This document shows positions 1 through 8,125 of a stretch of 35,999 nucleotides of DNA, in pieces (within the stretch, counting starts at the first letter, position 1; the number at the start of each line of letters is the position of its first letter). Origin of the DNA: an uncultured Nitrososphaera sp. GTDB taxonomy: Archaea; Thermoproteota; Nitrososphaeria; Nitrososphaerales; Nitrososphaeraceae. The notes under the pieces are model-generated. The model had not been told where the DNA came from. It was given only the letters and a program-made list of their open reading frames with translations, and ran no database searches. The stretch lies in the NCBI GenBank assembly GCA_946480575.1, contig CAMLKF010000012.1, positions 1 to 35,999 on the forward strand. The letters run 5' to 3'. A program made the translations under genes and the position numbers.

Positions 1-2
1 AC

Positions 3-266
3 ATAAAGAAGAAAATAGAGGATTCAGAGGACGACGTACAGAGGAAGGTAGAAGATAGTTGCCGCCTGAAAGCACAAGGGCTTGACCTTGAAGAAGAAGT
101 AGAGTCCGTGACTATTGCTGCTGGTGCATATTCGACGAGTCAGCAGGTTGCAGGCTACGCGGCCGCTCTGCGGCCACACTGTCTGCACACAGGCAACAAC
201 AGCAGCTACGTTGGTGGCAGCTTGAAGGCTTACAGGAGGAAGAAGAAGAAAGAAAATAAAAATTAG
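3..266 (+). CDS. C-terminal part of an unrecognised protein (partial)
   Basis: An open frame of 87 codons enters from the left edge and ends with TAG at 264-266. The visible part starts very acidic and charged, has a middle rich in Ala, Ser and Gly, and ends in a Lys/Arg-rich tail. I recognise no domain. It would converge on gvpA with a 4-base overlap. A link to gas vesicles is only suggested by position. It could also be a chance open frame, because no start is visible. Confidence 0.35.
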   Translation: MKKKIEDSEDDVQRKVEDSCRLKAQGLDLEEEVESVTIAAGAYSTSQQVAGYAAALRPHCLHTGNNSSYVGGSLKAYRRKKKKENKN

Positions 267-601
267 GGGCTTATGTAGCCCTGCTGTTGCATTGGCTGCC
301 GCTGCTGAGGTGGCGGCATCCAATAATCCTGCTGTTGTTGTTCTGCTTGCGGCTGTTGTTGTTGCTGCACCTTCTCCCCAGGTTCGCCCCTTAAGCCCAT
401 GGCGTCTTGATACCTGAGAAAAGTATCAAGGCTTGCTACTACAATTCTTGCTCGAATGACTACAAGTGGTATGCCAATTACAGTGATTGACACATAAGCG
501 TCAATTACCAGACCTTTGTCCAAGATTCTGTCTATCAACTCAAACTTATCGAAGATGCCACTTGAATCCTCTCTCAGTGTACATGTAACGTGAGCAAACA
601 T
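263..601 (-). CDS. gvpA: Gas vesicle structural protein GvpA with Gln-rich C-terminal tail
   Basis: GvpA is the small amphipathic protein that assembles into the ribbed wall of gas vesicles. The core matches the family closely: ELIDRILDKGLVIDAYVSIT, then GIPLVVIRARIVVAS and a closing helix LDTFLRYQDAMG. The protein is about 112 aa from the ATG at 601. An upstream in-frame ATG at 670 would add 23 hydrophobic residues, but GvpA proteins normally have only a short leader before the SSG...LIDRILDKG region, and a TATA-like TATCATA lies about 25 bp upstream of 601, so I prefer 601. After the GvpA core the last ~35 residues are dominated by Gln with Pro and end in QQQGYISP, unlike the short acidic or Ala-rich tails of well-known GvpA. 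No other gvp gene is visible, although the cluster may lie beyond the left edge. Confidence 0.85.
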   Translation of the reverse strand: MFAHVTCTLREDSSGIFDKFELIDRILDKGLVIDAYVSITVIGIPLVVIRARIVVASLDTFLRYQDAMGLRGEPGEKVQQQQQPQAEQQQQDYWMPPPQQRQPMQQQGYISP

Positions 602-809
602 CGCATGGATGGCACCTATGGCTATGATAGCAAGTCGTGGCAGAAATAAAACAGTGACAGTCGTGACCATGGTAACTTTCGGACGATAGCCAATATTTTG
701 TCCTGAGAAAAAAATTCTAGGATCGCCTGATAAGTTACAGTGTCAGATGGCATATGCTGTCTGCCGGGCATAATAAGGATCTTTCTAGGCAGAGGCTCCA
801 GTAGAAATC

Positions 810-1868
810 TTATGTTACAATCTTCTTTATCAGTCCAAGCATCCTTTCTGCGACGTTTTCCCCATACGGGTTGCGGTCTATTCTGGCTCCAAGTATCGAT
901 TCAACTACCTGTGATAGCGAGTCGCGCCGGTAAAGCGGAAACAGCACGTTTGCCTTCAAGAGCAGGGTCTCCCACCTTTCCGACACGTGCCTAAGGGTCA
1001 CGCACGGGCGCCTGAGCAATATGGCCTCCTCCTGCACGCCGCCAGAGTCAGTCATGACGAGCCGGCAGTTTTTTAGCAGGTAGAGAAATTCAAGGTAGCC
1101 GGCTGGCTCAATGGTGATGACGTTGTCTGGCAGGCTGATGTTGTATTTTGCCAAGTTGTTCTTTGTCCTTGGGTGTATCGGGAAGACTATCTTGTGTTTT
1201 ATACCAGAGAGGTGCTTTCTCAGCATTTCAAGCCTGTCACGCTCGTCAACGTTTTCCTGCCTGTGCATCGTCAGCAGCAAATATTCGCTTGGAAGGTCCT
1301 GCCTACTGTGCTCATCGGCTATTTTTACCAGCCGCCTGCAGACGTCGACCACGAGGTTACCGGTGACAATGACATTTTGCTCTATTTGCTCGTAGCTCAG
1401 AAACGTCCTCGCAAGCTCAGTCGGCGCAAACAAATAGTCGGACATCGAGTCTATCTGTATCCTCGCCCTTTCCTCAGGCACATTCAGGTCAAAGCAGCGT
1501 AAGCCTGCCTCAATATGCACAATTGTCGAGCCGAGCTCCTTGGCGGCAAGCGCGCCGGCAAGGGTCGAGTTGGTGTCGCCGTAGACAAGAACATAGGGCG
1601 GCTTGATCTTGCTCAGGAATTTCACTATGCTCCCTTTTAGCATGCCCACGTCAGAGGTGTCGCAGCGCAGGTCGTAGTCAGGCTTTATCCGAAGTTCGTC
1701 AAAAAAGACGCTCTTCATGTTGTCAGAGTAGTGCTGGCCCGTGTAGAGCAGCAGGTGATTGTACTGCTGGCTGCTGCCAAGCAGCTGCACGAGCTCTGAC
1801 AACTTGATTATCTCAGGTCTTGTGCCGGCGATTGTGACGACGTCGACGTTTCTCTGTTCTACCCGCAT
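810..1868 (-). CDS. wecB: UDP-N-acetylglucosamine 2-epimerase (non-hydrolysing)
   Basis: This enzyme interconverts UDP-GlcNAc and UDP-ManNAc, a cytosolic step feeding N-acetylmannosamine-type sugars into surface glycans or protein glycosylation. At 352 aa it has the normal family length and the ordered motifs: N-terminal AGTRPEIIKL, the central HIEAGLR followed by VPEERARI, then TMHRQEN, PIHPRT and the UDP-binding TDSGGVQEEA. Near the end the usual RPE triplet appears as ERWET, a variation seen in part of the family. The start ATG at 1868 leads directly into the first beta strand. It lies 42 bp downstream of the membrane glycosyltransferase gene in the same direction, so the two probably form an operon. 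The exact glycan is unknown. Confidence 0.9.
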   Translation of the reverse strand: MRVEQRNVDVVTIAGTRPEIIKLSELVQLLGSSQQYNHLLLYTGQHYSDNMKSVFFDELRIKPDYDLRCDTSDVGMLKGSIVKFLSKIKPPYVLVYGDTNSTLAGALAAKELGSTIVHIEAGLRCFDLNVPEERARIQIDSMSDYLFAPTELARTFLSYEQIEQNVIVTGNLVVDVCRRLVKIADEHSRQDLPSEYLLLTMHRQENVDERDRLEMLRKHLSGIKHKIVFPIHPRTKNNLAKYNISLPDNVITIEPAGYLEFLYLLKNCRLVMTDSGGVQEEAILLRRPCVTLRHVSERWETLLLKANVLFPLYRRDSLSQVVESILGARIDRNPYGENVAERMLGLIKKIVT

Positions 1869-1910
1869 TTTTCACCGATCACACATGCCTTCATGGTATT
1901 TTTCTCGATA

Positions 1911-3269
1911 TCAGGAAGCAGTATCCGTCACAATCTTTTCTACCCTTGCCACCTTCATGAACCCGTGCGTGGTCTTGGTGTTGGCCCACGATTTGACTGT
2001 GAATGCCTTTATAAGCGACACAAACCAGTAGTGCGAAAACGGAATCAGCACCGGTATCTGCCCGGCGTAGGCAAAGCCCCTGATCCCATACTCCTTGACA
2101 AGCACTGCAGTCTGCAGGCAAAACAGGACGCCTGTGAGCAGGAACCACGTATTGAGCGGGATGTAGGCGTAGGTGTATGGGTAATAGTCAAACAGGAGGT
2201 AGTGCGCGGCGGCGAAGGCCGGGATTAGAAGCATGACAAATCCGGCAATCGCGGCTATCGGGTTGAGCCAGTAAATATTGCCAATAATGTCAGACCCCTC
2301 GGCTATCCTTCCGCGAAGCAGATCCATAAAGCCTCTGCCCCATCTCGACCTCTGCTTGAGCATAAACGTGAGGGTGGGCGGCTTTTCATCGTAGTTTATC
2401 GAGAGCGGCGCAAAAGCAATTCTGTAGCCTCTCCTGAGCAGCCGGAACGTCAGCTCATAGTCGTCCACCAGATGGTTTGCAAACATACCTACCTTAGTCA
2501 GAATGTCCTTTCGAACGATGTAGCCGGTGCCGCCTAGCGGCGTCCGCCTGCCAAAGTGGCTCCGAATAGTCATAAATGGCGTGGACCACAGGTCGCCCTC
2601 CATCGCAAGCATCCTTGTCACGAAATTAAAGTTCCTGTTGCTTGGGATGTACCTTCCCTGAACTGCCGCATAGTTGTCGTCAAAGAGCGGCAGCGCATTT
2701 TCGATAAAGTCGAGAGTCAGCAGGCCATCGCTGTCAAGCACCAATATGTATTTCCCACTTGCTTTCTCGACTCCATAGTTCAGCGCGATACCCTTGCCTG
2801 CCTCCTTTGTCCGGAGATCAAATGCCTTGACCCTGCTGTCCTCTATCATGGCTTCCTCGTATGTTTTGTCGGTGCAGTTGTGGCATACCACGATGACCTC
2901 GACGTTCTGGTGGGTCTGCTGCAGGCAGTTGAGAACCGTCCTCTTGATGACGCTCTCTTCGTTCCTTGCCGGTATGACTATGCTGCACAGGTCGCTTTTG
3001 CCTCCGACCGCGGCTGCCATTTTCTTCATTTTCATTTGGTACTTCCTGACGCTTCCGTAGGTGGCGAGGTACACGGCAAAGATGACGATCAGCATGAACA
3101 CATAGATCAGGTTGAACGCGAGTATAGGGAGAGTAAAGAACCAGAGATCGACTTCGGTGTTGACCAAGATCTCGATGCCATTGATCCATGGGTATATCGT
3201 CGATGCGAGGACAAGAGCCCAGAGGGCGATTACGGCAAAAAAGAACGAAATCCATACCTTGTCGGCCAT
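1911..3269 (-). CDS. Membrane glycosyltransferase, family GT2
   Basis: A 452-aa integral membrane processive-type glycosyltransferase, probably adding sugars to a lipid carrier or extruding a polysaccharide. Two N-terminal transmembrane segments (about residues 5-30 and 40-70) precede a cytosolic GT-A domain. Key motifs are IVIPARNEES (nucleotide binding), VLDSDG (DxD-type metal site), GGTGYIVRK, the VDDYEL acid, and QRSRWGRGF, which is the QxxRW signature of cellulose/hyaluronan-synthase-like enzymes. Three or more hydrophobic segments follow from about residue 340. It is the upstream gene of a pair with the UDP-GlcNAc 2-epimerase, which suggests a HexNAc-containing product. The substrate cannot be read from the sequence. 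Confidence 0.88.
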   Translation of the reverse strand: MADKVWISFFFAVIALWALVLASTIYPWINGIEILVNTEVDLWFFTLPILAFNLIYVFMLIVIFAVYLATYGSVRKYQMKMKKMAAAVGGKSDLCSIVIPARNEESVIKRTVLNCLQQTHQNVEVIVVCHNCTDKTYEEAMIEDSRVKAFDLRTKEAGKGIALNYGVEKASGKYILVLDSDGLLTLDFIENALPLFDDNYAAVQGRYIPSNRNFNFVTRMLAMEGDLWSTPFMTIRSHFGRRTPLGGTGYIVRKDILTKVGMFANHLVDDYELTFRLLRRGYRIAFAPLSINYDEKPPTLTFMLKQRSRWGRGFMDLLRGRIAEGSDIIGNIYWLNPIAAIAGFVMLLIPAFAAAHYLLFDYYPYTYAYIPLNTWFLLTGVLFCLQTAVLVKEYGIRGFAYAGQIPVLIPFSHYWFVSLIKAFTVKSWANTKTTHGFMKVARVEKIVTDTAS

Positions 3270-3424
3270 CAGTTAGTCACACCTTCGGCTACTTTCCTGC
3301 TCCATGCGCTGCCGATTTTGATCTCGGTATTTTCGTATTAATGGGTTGAGAAAACGCAGCCAGTGTAGATATTCCGGTACAATTATAATGTAACAACTAA
3401 ACAGTATCTGGTATTCCAAATCCG

Positions 3425-3940
3425 CTAGCCGCCGCCAAAAAGGTTCTCAATATGCCCCGGTATCTGTGACAACATGTCTATTATCTGCGAAAAGAAGTCC
3501 TGCGACGCGGACACTTCATACGCCTTGTACACAGAATCGATGTTGCCGTTCGCGTCGCCGGCCGTGACGACCACTATTCTCGATGGCGGGTGCATGTCTA
3601 TCAGCGCCTTGTAAACGTTGTTCTGGTCCCGGAATAGTCCGTCTGTCCTCAGCTGTCCACCGTACACGTACTTGACTTCCCTGGTGTGCAGGGACGACTC
3701 GTCTATTATCCTCACTTTAAAGACGCTTTTGCCTTCGCGAAGCTCTGTAGTGAGGATTTCTATCTGTGGAGGGTCGCGGTCATTTGGAGTCTTTTTTTCC
3801 TCCCCGCCCTCATTGCTGCCCGGAAACGGCGGCGGGAGAGGGATCGATTGCGCGCTTGCCTGCCCAGCCAACAATAATGGCGCCGCCGAAAGAGCTGCAA
3901 GAATAATAATGATAATGATGATGGTCGTAACAAAAAACAT
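3425..3940 (-). CDS. Secreted or membrane-anchored protein of unknown function
   Basis: A 171-aa protein with a strong N-terminal signal sequence (an unusually pure Ile/Leu/Ala core at about residues 5-25, ending in GQASAQS, a plausible cleavage site). A Pro/Gly-rich spacer with an acidic-basic patch follows, then a beta-rich domain from about residue 58 (PPQIEILTTELREGKSVF, continuing to about residue 143) that resembles small extracellular Ig-like or carboxypeptidase-regulatory-type folds. It is transcribed in the same direction as the glycosyltransferase and epimerase downstream, 155 bp away, so co-transcription is possible. TTTAAATTTT upstream (about 3974-3983, minus strand) may be its TATA box. 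I do not recognise the family. Confidence 0.7.
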   Translation of the reverse strand: MFFVTTIIIIIIILAALSAAPLLLAGQASAQSIPLPPPFPGSNEGGEEKKTPNDRDPPQIEILTTELREGKSVFKVRIIDESSLHTREVKYVYGGQLRTDGLFRDQNNVYKALIDMHPPSRIVVVTAGDANGNIDSVYKAYEVSASQDFFSQIIDMLSQIPGHIENLFGGG

Positions 3941-4089
3941 TAGGAGCGCCTTCGATGATAAGAACCGGTGTCAAAAATTTAAACATAACAGATTTGTGGT
4001 TAGCGACAAGGGTACTGGCACTTTCTTATGAAACTTCGATACTCGAAAAAATTATAGTTCTCCTTGGGAAAACAACGACGATGATTTAT

Positions 4090-4205
4090 CTAATATATTA
4101 TTACAGGGACAGACTTGATACTGGATATTTAGTATATTATAGCAGGGACAGACTTGATACTGGATATTTAGTATATTATAGCAGGAATAGGCATAATACT
4201 GGATA
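4090..4205 (+). repeat. 39-bp tandem repeat in the promoter region of the PIG-L gene
   Basis: Two near-identical 39-bp units start at 4104 and 4143 and a decayed third starts at 4182. Each unit begins CAGGGACAGACTTGATACTG and continues through GATATTTAG to TATATTATAG, so each copy carries a strong TATA-like core. The third copy runs directly into the start of the PIG-L deacetylase gene (ATG at 4211 or 4232). There are no unique spacers, so this is not a CRISPR array. Repeat number could set promoter spacing or strength. Confidence 0.85.
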
Positions 4206-4210
4206 AATAA

Positions 4211-4936
4211 ATGAGTGGTGCACTGCTTCTGATGAACATTCTCGCTGTTGGTGCGCATCCAGACGACATCGAACTTGGATGCGGCGGCCTGCTGCTAAAG
4301 GCATCGCGGCAGGGTCACAACATTTTCATGTACACAGTTACAAGGGGGGCCGCGTCTGGCGACCCCGAGCAGCGCACGAAGGAACTGATGCAATCGGCGA
4401 AATTTATCGGGGCAAAGAGGCTATGGATAGACAACTTTGAGGACACAAAGCTGTCGCTCAGCAGCGACCTCATCAACCATATCGAGTTTTTCATAAACAA
4501 GGCCGATCCTGATGTCGTTATCACCCATTCGCTTGGCGACACACACCACGACCACCGCGCCGTCGCCGCATCAACAGTGGAGGCCGGAAGGTTAATTCCA
4601 AGCATACTATCGTACGAAGTCCCAGTCACGCGCGATTTCAAGCCGCAGGTCTATTACGACATCTCTGACGTGATAGATGACAAAATAGAGCTCATCAAGA
4701 TATTCTGGTCGCAGCAGAGCAAGATGTTCCTCAAGTCAAATGCTATTAGGGGGCTTGCGGAATACAGAGCGATCCAGAGCAGGCTCAACCATTCGGTGAT
4801 ATGCGTTGAGGCGTTTGAGGTGCAAAAGCTGTGCTTTGGCAGGGAGTTCAAGCTGCTCAAGCTGCCGCAGGAAAACGTTGCCAACATGACGTCAGCCAAG
4901 CTGCCAAGCGAGGTAATCGAGTCAGTCAGCGCTTAG
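4211..4936 (+). CDS. PIG-L / LmbE family N-acetylglucosaminyl deacetylase
   Basis: PIG-L-type zinc enzymes remove acetyl groups from GlcNAc moieties on lipids, thiols or glycans. The metal-binding motif AHPDDIELGCGG lies near the N terminus and the partner His motif is in THSLGDTHHDHRAVAAS; the length (241 aa) is typical. Two starts are possible: ATG at 4211, or ATG at 4232 giving MNILAVGAHPDD, which fits family N termini better. The upstream region consists of a 39-bp tandem repeat holding several TATA-like cores. The gene converges on the LpxD-like acyltransferase with a 4-base overlap. A deacetylase beside an N-acyltransferase suggests successive deacetylation and re-acylation of an amino sugar, but this is inference. 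Confidence 0.88.
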   Translation: MSGALLLMNILAVGAHPDDIELGCGGLLLKASRQGHNIFMYTVTRGAASGDPEQRTKELMQSAKFIGAKRLWIDNFEDTKLSLSSDLINHIEFFINKADPDVVITHSLGDTHHDHRAVAASTVEAGRLIPSILSYEVPVTRDFKPQVYYDISDVIDDKIELIKIFWSQQSKMFLKSNAIRGLAEYRAIQSRLNHSVICVEAFEVQKLCFGREFKLLKLPQENVANMTSAKLPSEVIESVSA

Positions 4937-5892
4937 GCTGCAGTAGAGATTTTTTTCTTTTCTTGCTCTTCCTTTTGCCCAGCCATCAGGAACAATTGGT
5001 CGCTATTTACCTTGTGCTTTATCGACTTGGCAGGCACCCCTGCGACAATGTCGCCGTCAGGGACATCATGTATCACGGACGCGCCCGAAGCCACGATGAC
5101 GTTGTTGCCAAGCCTTATGTTGTCCTTAAGCGTGGAATTCAGGCCAGTCCAGCATGTGTCGCCCAGAGTGGTGCTGCCGCCAATTATTGTCCCGGCAGTG
5201 AGCTCGCAGTTCCTGCCCACTATGACATTGTGGGCGATGTGCACCAGCGCGTCGACCTTGGTGCCGTCGCCTATCACAGTCTCTGACAGCGAGCCGCGGG
5301 CAATTGAGCAGTTGGCGCATATCTCTACGTTGTCGCCCAGCCTCACGTAGCCCCTGTGGGGGAACTTTACAAGCTCACCCGTCTCGTAGCGCTCAAATGC
5401 AAAGCCGTCAGAGCCCATCGAGACGCCTGACTGGATTACGCAGTTCCTGCCGACAATGCAGTTCTGCACCAGCGACACTCTGTCGTATATGACTGTATTG
5501 TCGCCTACCGTGCAGTTATCGCCTATAACGGCAGATTCGCCGATGTAGCAGTTTTTGCCTATCTTGGCGTTTTTTGAAATAACTGCGTTTCGTGAGATGC
5601 CGATAGGCCTTTCTTTTCCCTGCATTTCATTCAAAACGCTGACGAAGGCAAAGCGCGGGTTGCCTGTGAATATGAGCAGCTGGTCTGCGCTGGGGTGCAC
5701 GAGCCCCTGCATTTCGTTCCTGCAGAGTATGACGCTTGCCTTTGACCGAGTGATGCAGGAAACTCCCTTTTCGCCAGTGTACCAGCAGAACGCAATGTCA
5801 CCTTCTGCTGCGCCGCCAATAGAGGCAGCGCCTCTCACCTTTTTTGCATTGCTTCCTTCAGATTGAAAATCAACTCCAAGGCTAGCAAGCAA
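4933..5892 (-). CDS. LpxD-like UDP-sugar N-acyltransferase (left-handed beta-helix)
   Basis: A 319-aa protein with both parts of the LpxD architecture: an N-terminal uridine-binding-type domain (GAASIGGAAEGDIAFCWY, about residues 21-38) and a long left-handed beta-helix of hexapeptide repeats (from about residue 105, for example AKIGKNCYIGESAVIGDNC) followed by a C-terminal helix. The His in LVHIAHNVIVGRNC corresponds to the general-base His of LpxD. Bacterial LpxD N-acylates UDP-3-O-acylglucosamine for lipid A; archaea do not make lipid A, so here it more likely transfers an acetyl or acyl group to an amino sugar of the surface glycan pathway. The start appears to be TTG at 5892: no ATG or GTG occurs in frame before an upstream stop, although GGAGAGGTGG at about 5926-5935 looks like a ribosome-binding site further upstream. 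Confidence 0.8.
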   Translation of the reverse strand: MLASLGVDFQSEGSNAKKVRGAASIGGAAEGDIAFCWYTGEKGVSCITRSKASVILCRNEMQGLVHPSADQLLIFTGNPRFAFVSVLNEMQGKERPIGISRNAVISKNAKIGKNCYIGESAVIGDNCTVGDNTVIYDRVSLVQNCIVGRNCVIQSGVSMGSDGFAFERYETGELVKFPHRGYVRLGDNVEICANCSIARGSLSETVIGDGTKVDALVHIAHNVIVGRNCELTAGTIIGGSTTLGDTCWTGLNSTLKDNIRLGNNVIVASGASVIHDVPDGDIVAGVPAKSIKHKVNSDQLFLMAGQKEEQEKKKISTAA

Positions 5893-6067
5893 CGACTTGA
5901 CGTCCCATTCTTCTGCTAACGCTTTCCACCTCTCCTACAAAAACCTCGCAAAAGTTGGCTATTTTAAATTATGGGTTAGCATTAATTCATCAATAGCACG
6001 CGGGCATGTTATTGTAGCAGAATTTCTACAAGCCCATAAGATCCGATGATGAGAGCGTGCAATCACA

Positions 6068-6905
6068 ATGACCGAAATAGAAGTAAAGAAGAAGAAGCAG
6101 AGTACAAGGTCGATAGGAAGAGCAAGACCGAGCACGACCTGTAAGATGTCGGGGACAAGATAAACGCAGCCGCATAGGCGGACGCATATACCGTATTCGG
6201 AATACCCTCAGTTCCAGCAATTGCAAGCAGAAGAAACACAACGAGAGTTTTTGGTGCACGGCTTATCGACCAGATAATCCCACTTGTCGAAGGGCTGGCC
6301 GGCTGGCTAAAGAAGGGCACAAGCCTGCTTGATGTTGGGTATGGTCAGGGTCACGCTATCAACCCTATGGCCAACGCCTTTCCGACAAGCAAAATTACAC
6401 GGATTTGATATCTCTAAAGAAGGCGTCGAACCCGCAACGCAGGAAGCAAGGCAGATGGGGCTGACCAATACAACATTTGAAGTAAAAGAAGATATCACAT
6501 CGCGATAAGCGAATCAAAGAAAGAAATACCATTTTATCACCGCGTTTGACAACATATACACGAGATCAGGCGCGGAGCCTACGGTGCTGTTAAAAGAGAT
6601 CCAAAACGCCCTTTTGCAGACGATGTAATTTTCCTGATGTAAGACATTATTGCCGCATCAAGCAATTTTTTTTCATGAAGACATTGGCGACTCGCTGTGA
6701 CGCCAACGCTTTATACAATTTCAACACTGCACTGCATGACGGTCTCTCGCTTCCTTATGCAGGAGAGGGAGTGGCCAGGGTATGGCGAGAAGCAGAAAGC
6801 CCTGCAAAAACTGGCCGAGGCTGGATTTACAGATCCGACGTCAAGGTGGTTCCAGGCGACATTCTGAACTACTGTTATTATTATATAGCCAGAAAATCTG
6901 GCTAG
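6068..6905 (+). pseudogene. Decayed class I SAM-dependent methyltransferase
   Basis: Segments of one methyltransferase occur in order but in different frames, separated by stops. They are IPYSEYPQFQQLQAEET (about 6187-6237), ARLIDQIIPLVEGLAGWL then GTSLLDVGYGQGHAI (SAM-binding motif I, about 6262-6351), GFDISKEGVEPATQEARQMG (about 6395-6465), FITAFDNIYTRSGAEPTVLL (about 6536-6595), DIIAASSNFFHEDIGDSL (about 6643-6700), and C-terminal ALYNFNTALHDGLSLPYAGEG and LNYCYYYIARKSG before TAG at 6903. This order matches the SAM methyltransferases that carry an N-terminal winged helix, and that N-terminal part is unrecognisable here. At least five frame changes and several in-frame stops mean it cannot make an active enzyme. 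The neighbouring core genes are intact, which argues against sequencing error. Confidence 0.82.
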
Positions 6906-6928
6906 CATCTCCTCTTATTTGCAGCGGT

Positions 6929-6940
6929 AATTTATTATGT
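6929..6940 (+). promoter_or_regulatory. TATA-like box of the CDP-alcohol phosphotransferase gene
   Basis: AATTTATTATGT centred about 36 bp upstream of the TTG start at 6970. This supports that start rather than the internal ATG at 7006. Confidence 0.45.
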
Positions 6941-6969
6941 AAGAATTCTGTTGAAAAGGCAGCAACAAC

Positions 6970-7581
6970 TTGCTCAACAAGCTAAGGGACTCACTGCAGC
7001 CCACTATGGCAAAGCTTGGCGCCAGCTTTGCCTCAACTGGCTTGTCAGCAAATTTCTGGACCAGGCTTGGGTTGGCAGTCTCAGTTGCGGCAGGAATCGC
7101 ATACGCGTCTCACTCTATCCCGTTCATAGAACTTGACTGGTACTATGCCGCACTCATTGGCGGTGTGCTCCTCCTGATCTCAGGTTTTTTCGACGTCGTC
7201 GACGGCAGCGTCGCGCGCATCACAAAGCAGACGTCAAGAAAAGGCGCGTTCCTTGACTCGTCATTTGACAAGATAGCCGAGGTCACGATCTTTGCCGGCA
7301 TCGCCTTTGGCAACCTTGCGGACGCCTTCTGGTGTATAATTGGGATCGGCATGTCGCTTCTTGTCAGCTACACAAGAGCTCGGGCCGAGTCACTTGGCGT
7401 CGAGCTCAAGGGCATCGGCATTGGCGAGCGGGCCGAGCGGCTCCTTATCATAGCAATAATAGGCATGGTGCCTCTCAGAGGAGCAATGGAATGGGCAGTG
7501 ATAATAGTCTCAATAGTGGCAGGCATCACGCTAGTCCAGAGGATGGTGGCAACGTCAAAAAGGTTGTCATCATCATCATGA
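6970..7581 (+). CDS. CDP-alcohol phosphatidyltransferase, probable archaetidylinositol phosphate synthase
   Basis: A 203-aa membrane enzyme that condenses CDP-archaeol with an alcohol phosphate to form a polar membrane lipid. The complete CDP-alcohol phosphotransferase signature is present: DVVDGSVAR, then after about 8 residues GAFLDSSFD, giving the four catalytic Asp residues. Hydrophobic segments cover about residues 35-65, 90-120 and 150-195. The N terminus MLNKLRDSLQPT...ASTGLSANFWT resembles archaeal inositol-phosphate-using members, which favours archaetidylinositol phosphate synthase, though another head group is possible. Translation most likely starts at TTG 6970, which gives the conserved MLNKLRDSL start. 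It converges on the S26e gene with only 10 bp between stops. Confidence 0.82.
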   Translation: MLNKLRDSLQPTMAKLGASFASTGLSANFWTRLGLAVSVAAGIAYASHSIPFIELDWYYAALIGGVLLLISGFFDVVDGSVARITKQTSRKGAFLDSSFDKIAEVTIFAGIAFGNLADAFWCIIGIGMSLLVSYTRARAESLGVELKGIGIGERAERLLIIAIIGMVPLRGAMEWAVIIVSIVAGITLVQRMVATSKRLSSSS

Positions 7582-7591
7582 TCATCTTCTT

Positions 7592-7879
7592 CTACCTGAG
7601 CTTGCCGGCTGTGCGCCTATCCGCTTCTGACCTTACCTTCACGACGCCCCTGTGGACCGCGCAAGACACGCAGTAGAACTTGACGTCAGTCGACATCGGG
7701 ATGTAGGCGCCTGCAGCCTTTAGTTCCCTTGCAAGCGTTGGCTCTACAAATGTAATCCTTCCTGTGACCTTCTTTGCCTTGTCGCGCGGAACCAGAGCGC
7801 CGCACTGGCTGCAGTGAACCACGCCAGAGCTGCCCTTACCGCCCTTTGACCGGCCTCTGCTAGCTCTCTTCTTTGGCAT
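7592..7879 (-). CDS. rps26e: 30S ribosomal protein S26e
   Basis: A 95-aa ribosomal small-subunit protein found in eukaryotes and in TACK archaea. The N terminus MPKKRASRGRSKGG is typical; the zinc-binding cysteines are in HCSQCGALVPRDKA and FYCVSCAVHRGVVKVRS. The start is ATG 7879, with a TATA-like CTTTAAATC complement 29 bp upstream, which fits a leaderless message. A longer upstream reading frame exists but adds residues that are not S26e-like. The gene is transcribed divergently from the PfkB kinase and convergently with the phospholipid synthase. Confidence 0.93.
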   Translation of the reverse strand: MPKKRASRGRSKGGKGSSGVVHCSQCGALVPRDKAKKVTGRITFVEPTLARELKAAGAYIPMSTDVKFYCVSCAVHRGVVKVRSEADRRTAGKLR

Positions 7880-7903
7880 AGCGCAATAAGGTCGTTTGCC
7901 ATC

Positions 7904-7912
7904 CTTTAAATC
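7904..7912 (-). promoter_or_regulatory. TATA-like box of the S26e gene
   Basis: On the minus strand this reads GATTTAAAG, centred 29 bp before the ATG at 7879. It sets the leaderless start of S26e. Confidence 0.6.
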
Positions 7913-8125
7913 TTGTGATTCATTATTGAATGAAGATACGGGTAGCTTATCAGGAAAAGTTATCCACAAAGCTTATAGCTTCATCGGGCCACACTCTCAT
8001 ATACAGAGGGCCATAGGCGCCAGCCCCCAGACCGCCATCCCAAAATCGGTTTTCAGGGCTGCGCAGACGAGCCCTTTTTCGCTATCTTATTATTCAGACA
8101 GAAAAAAGTATACTGGTAGAGAGCC

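Noticed and set aside
24..323. 99-codon frame on the minus strand
   Set aside because: It overlaps gvpA and the partial plus-strand frame, with no domain and a shadow-like composition.
2556..3341. Long plus-strand frame of 261 codons opposite the glycosyltransferase
   Set aside because: A shadow of the GT2 gene: no motif of its own and codon pattern mirrors the minus strand.
4090..4205. CRISPR-like repeat
   Set aside because: The units are contiguous with no unique spacers and only 2-3 copies; this is a tandem repeat.
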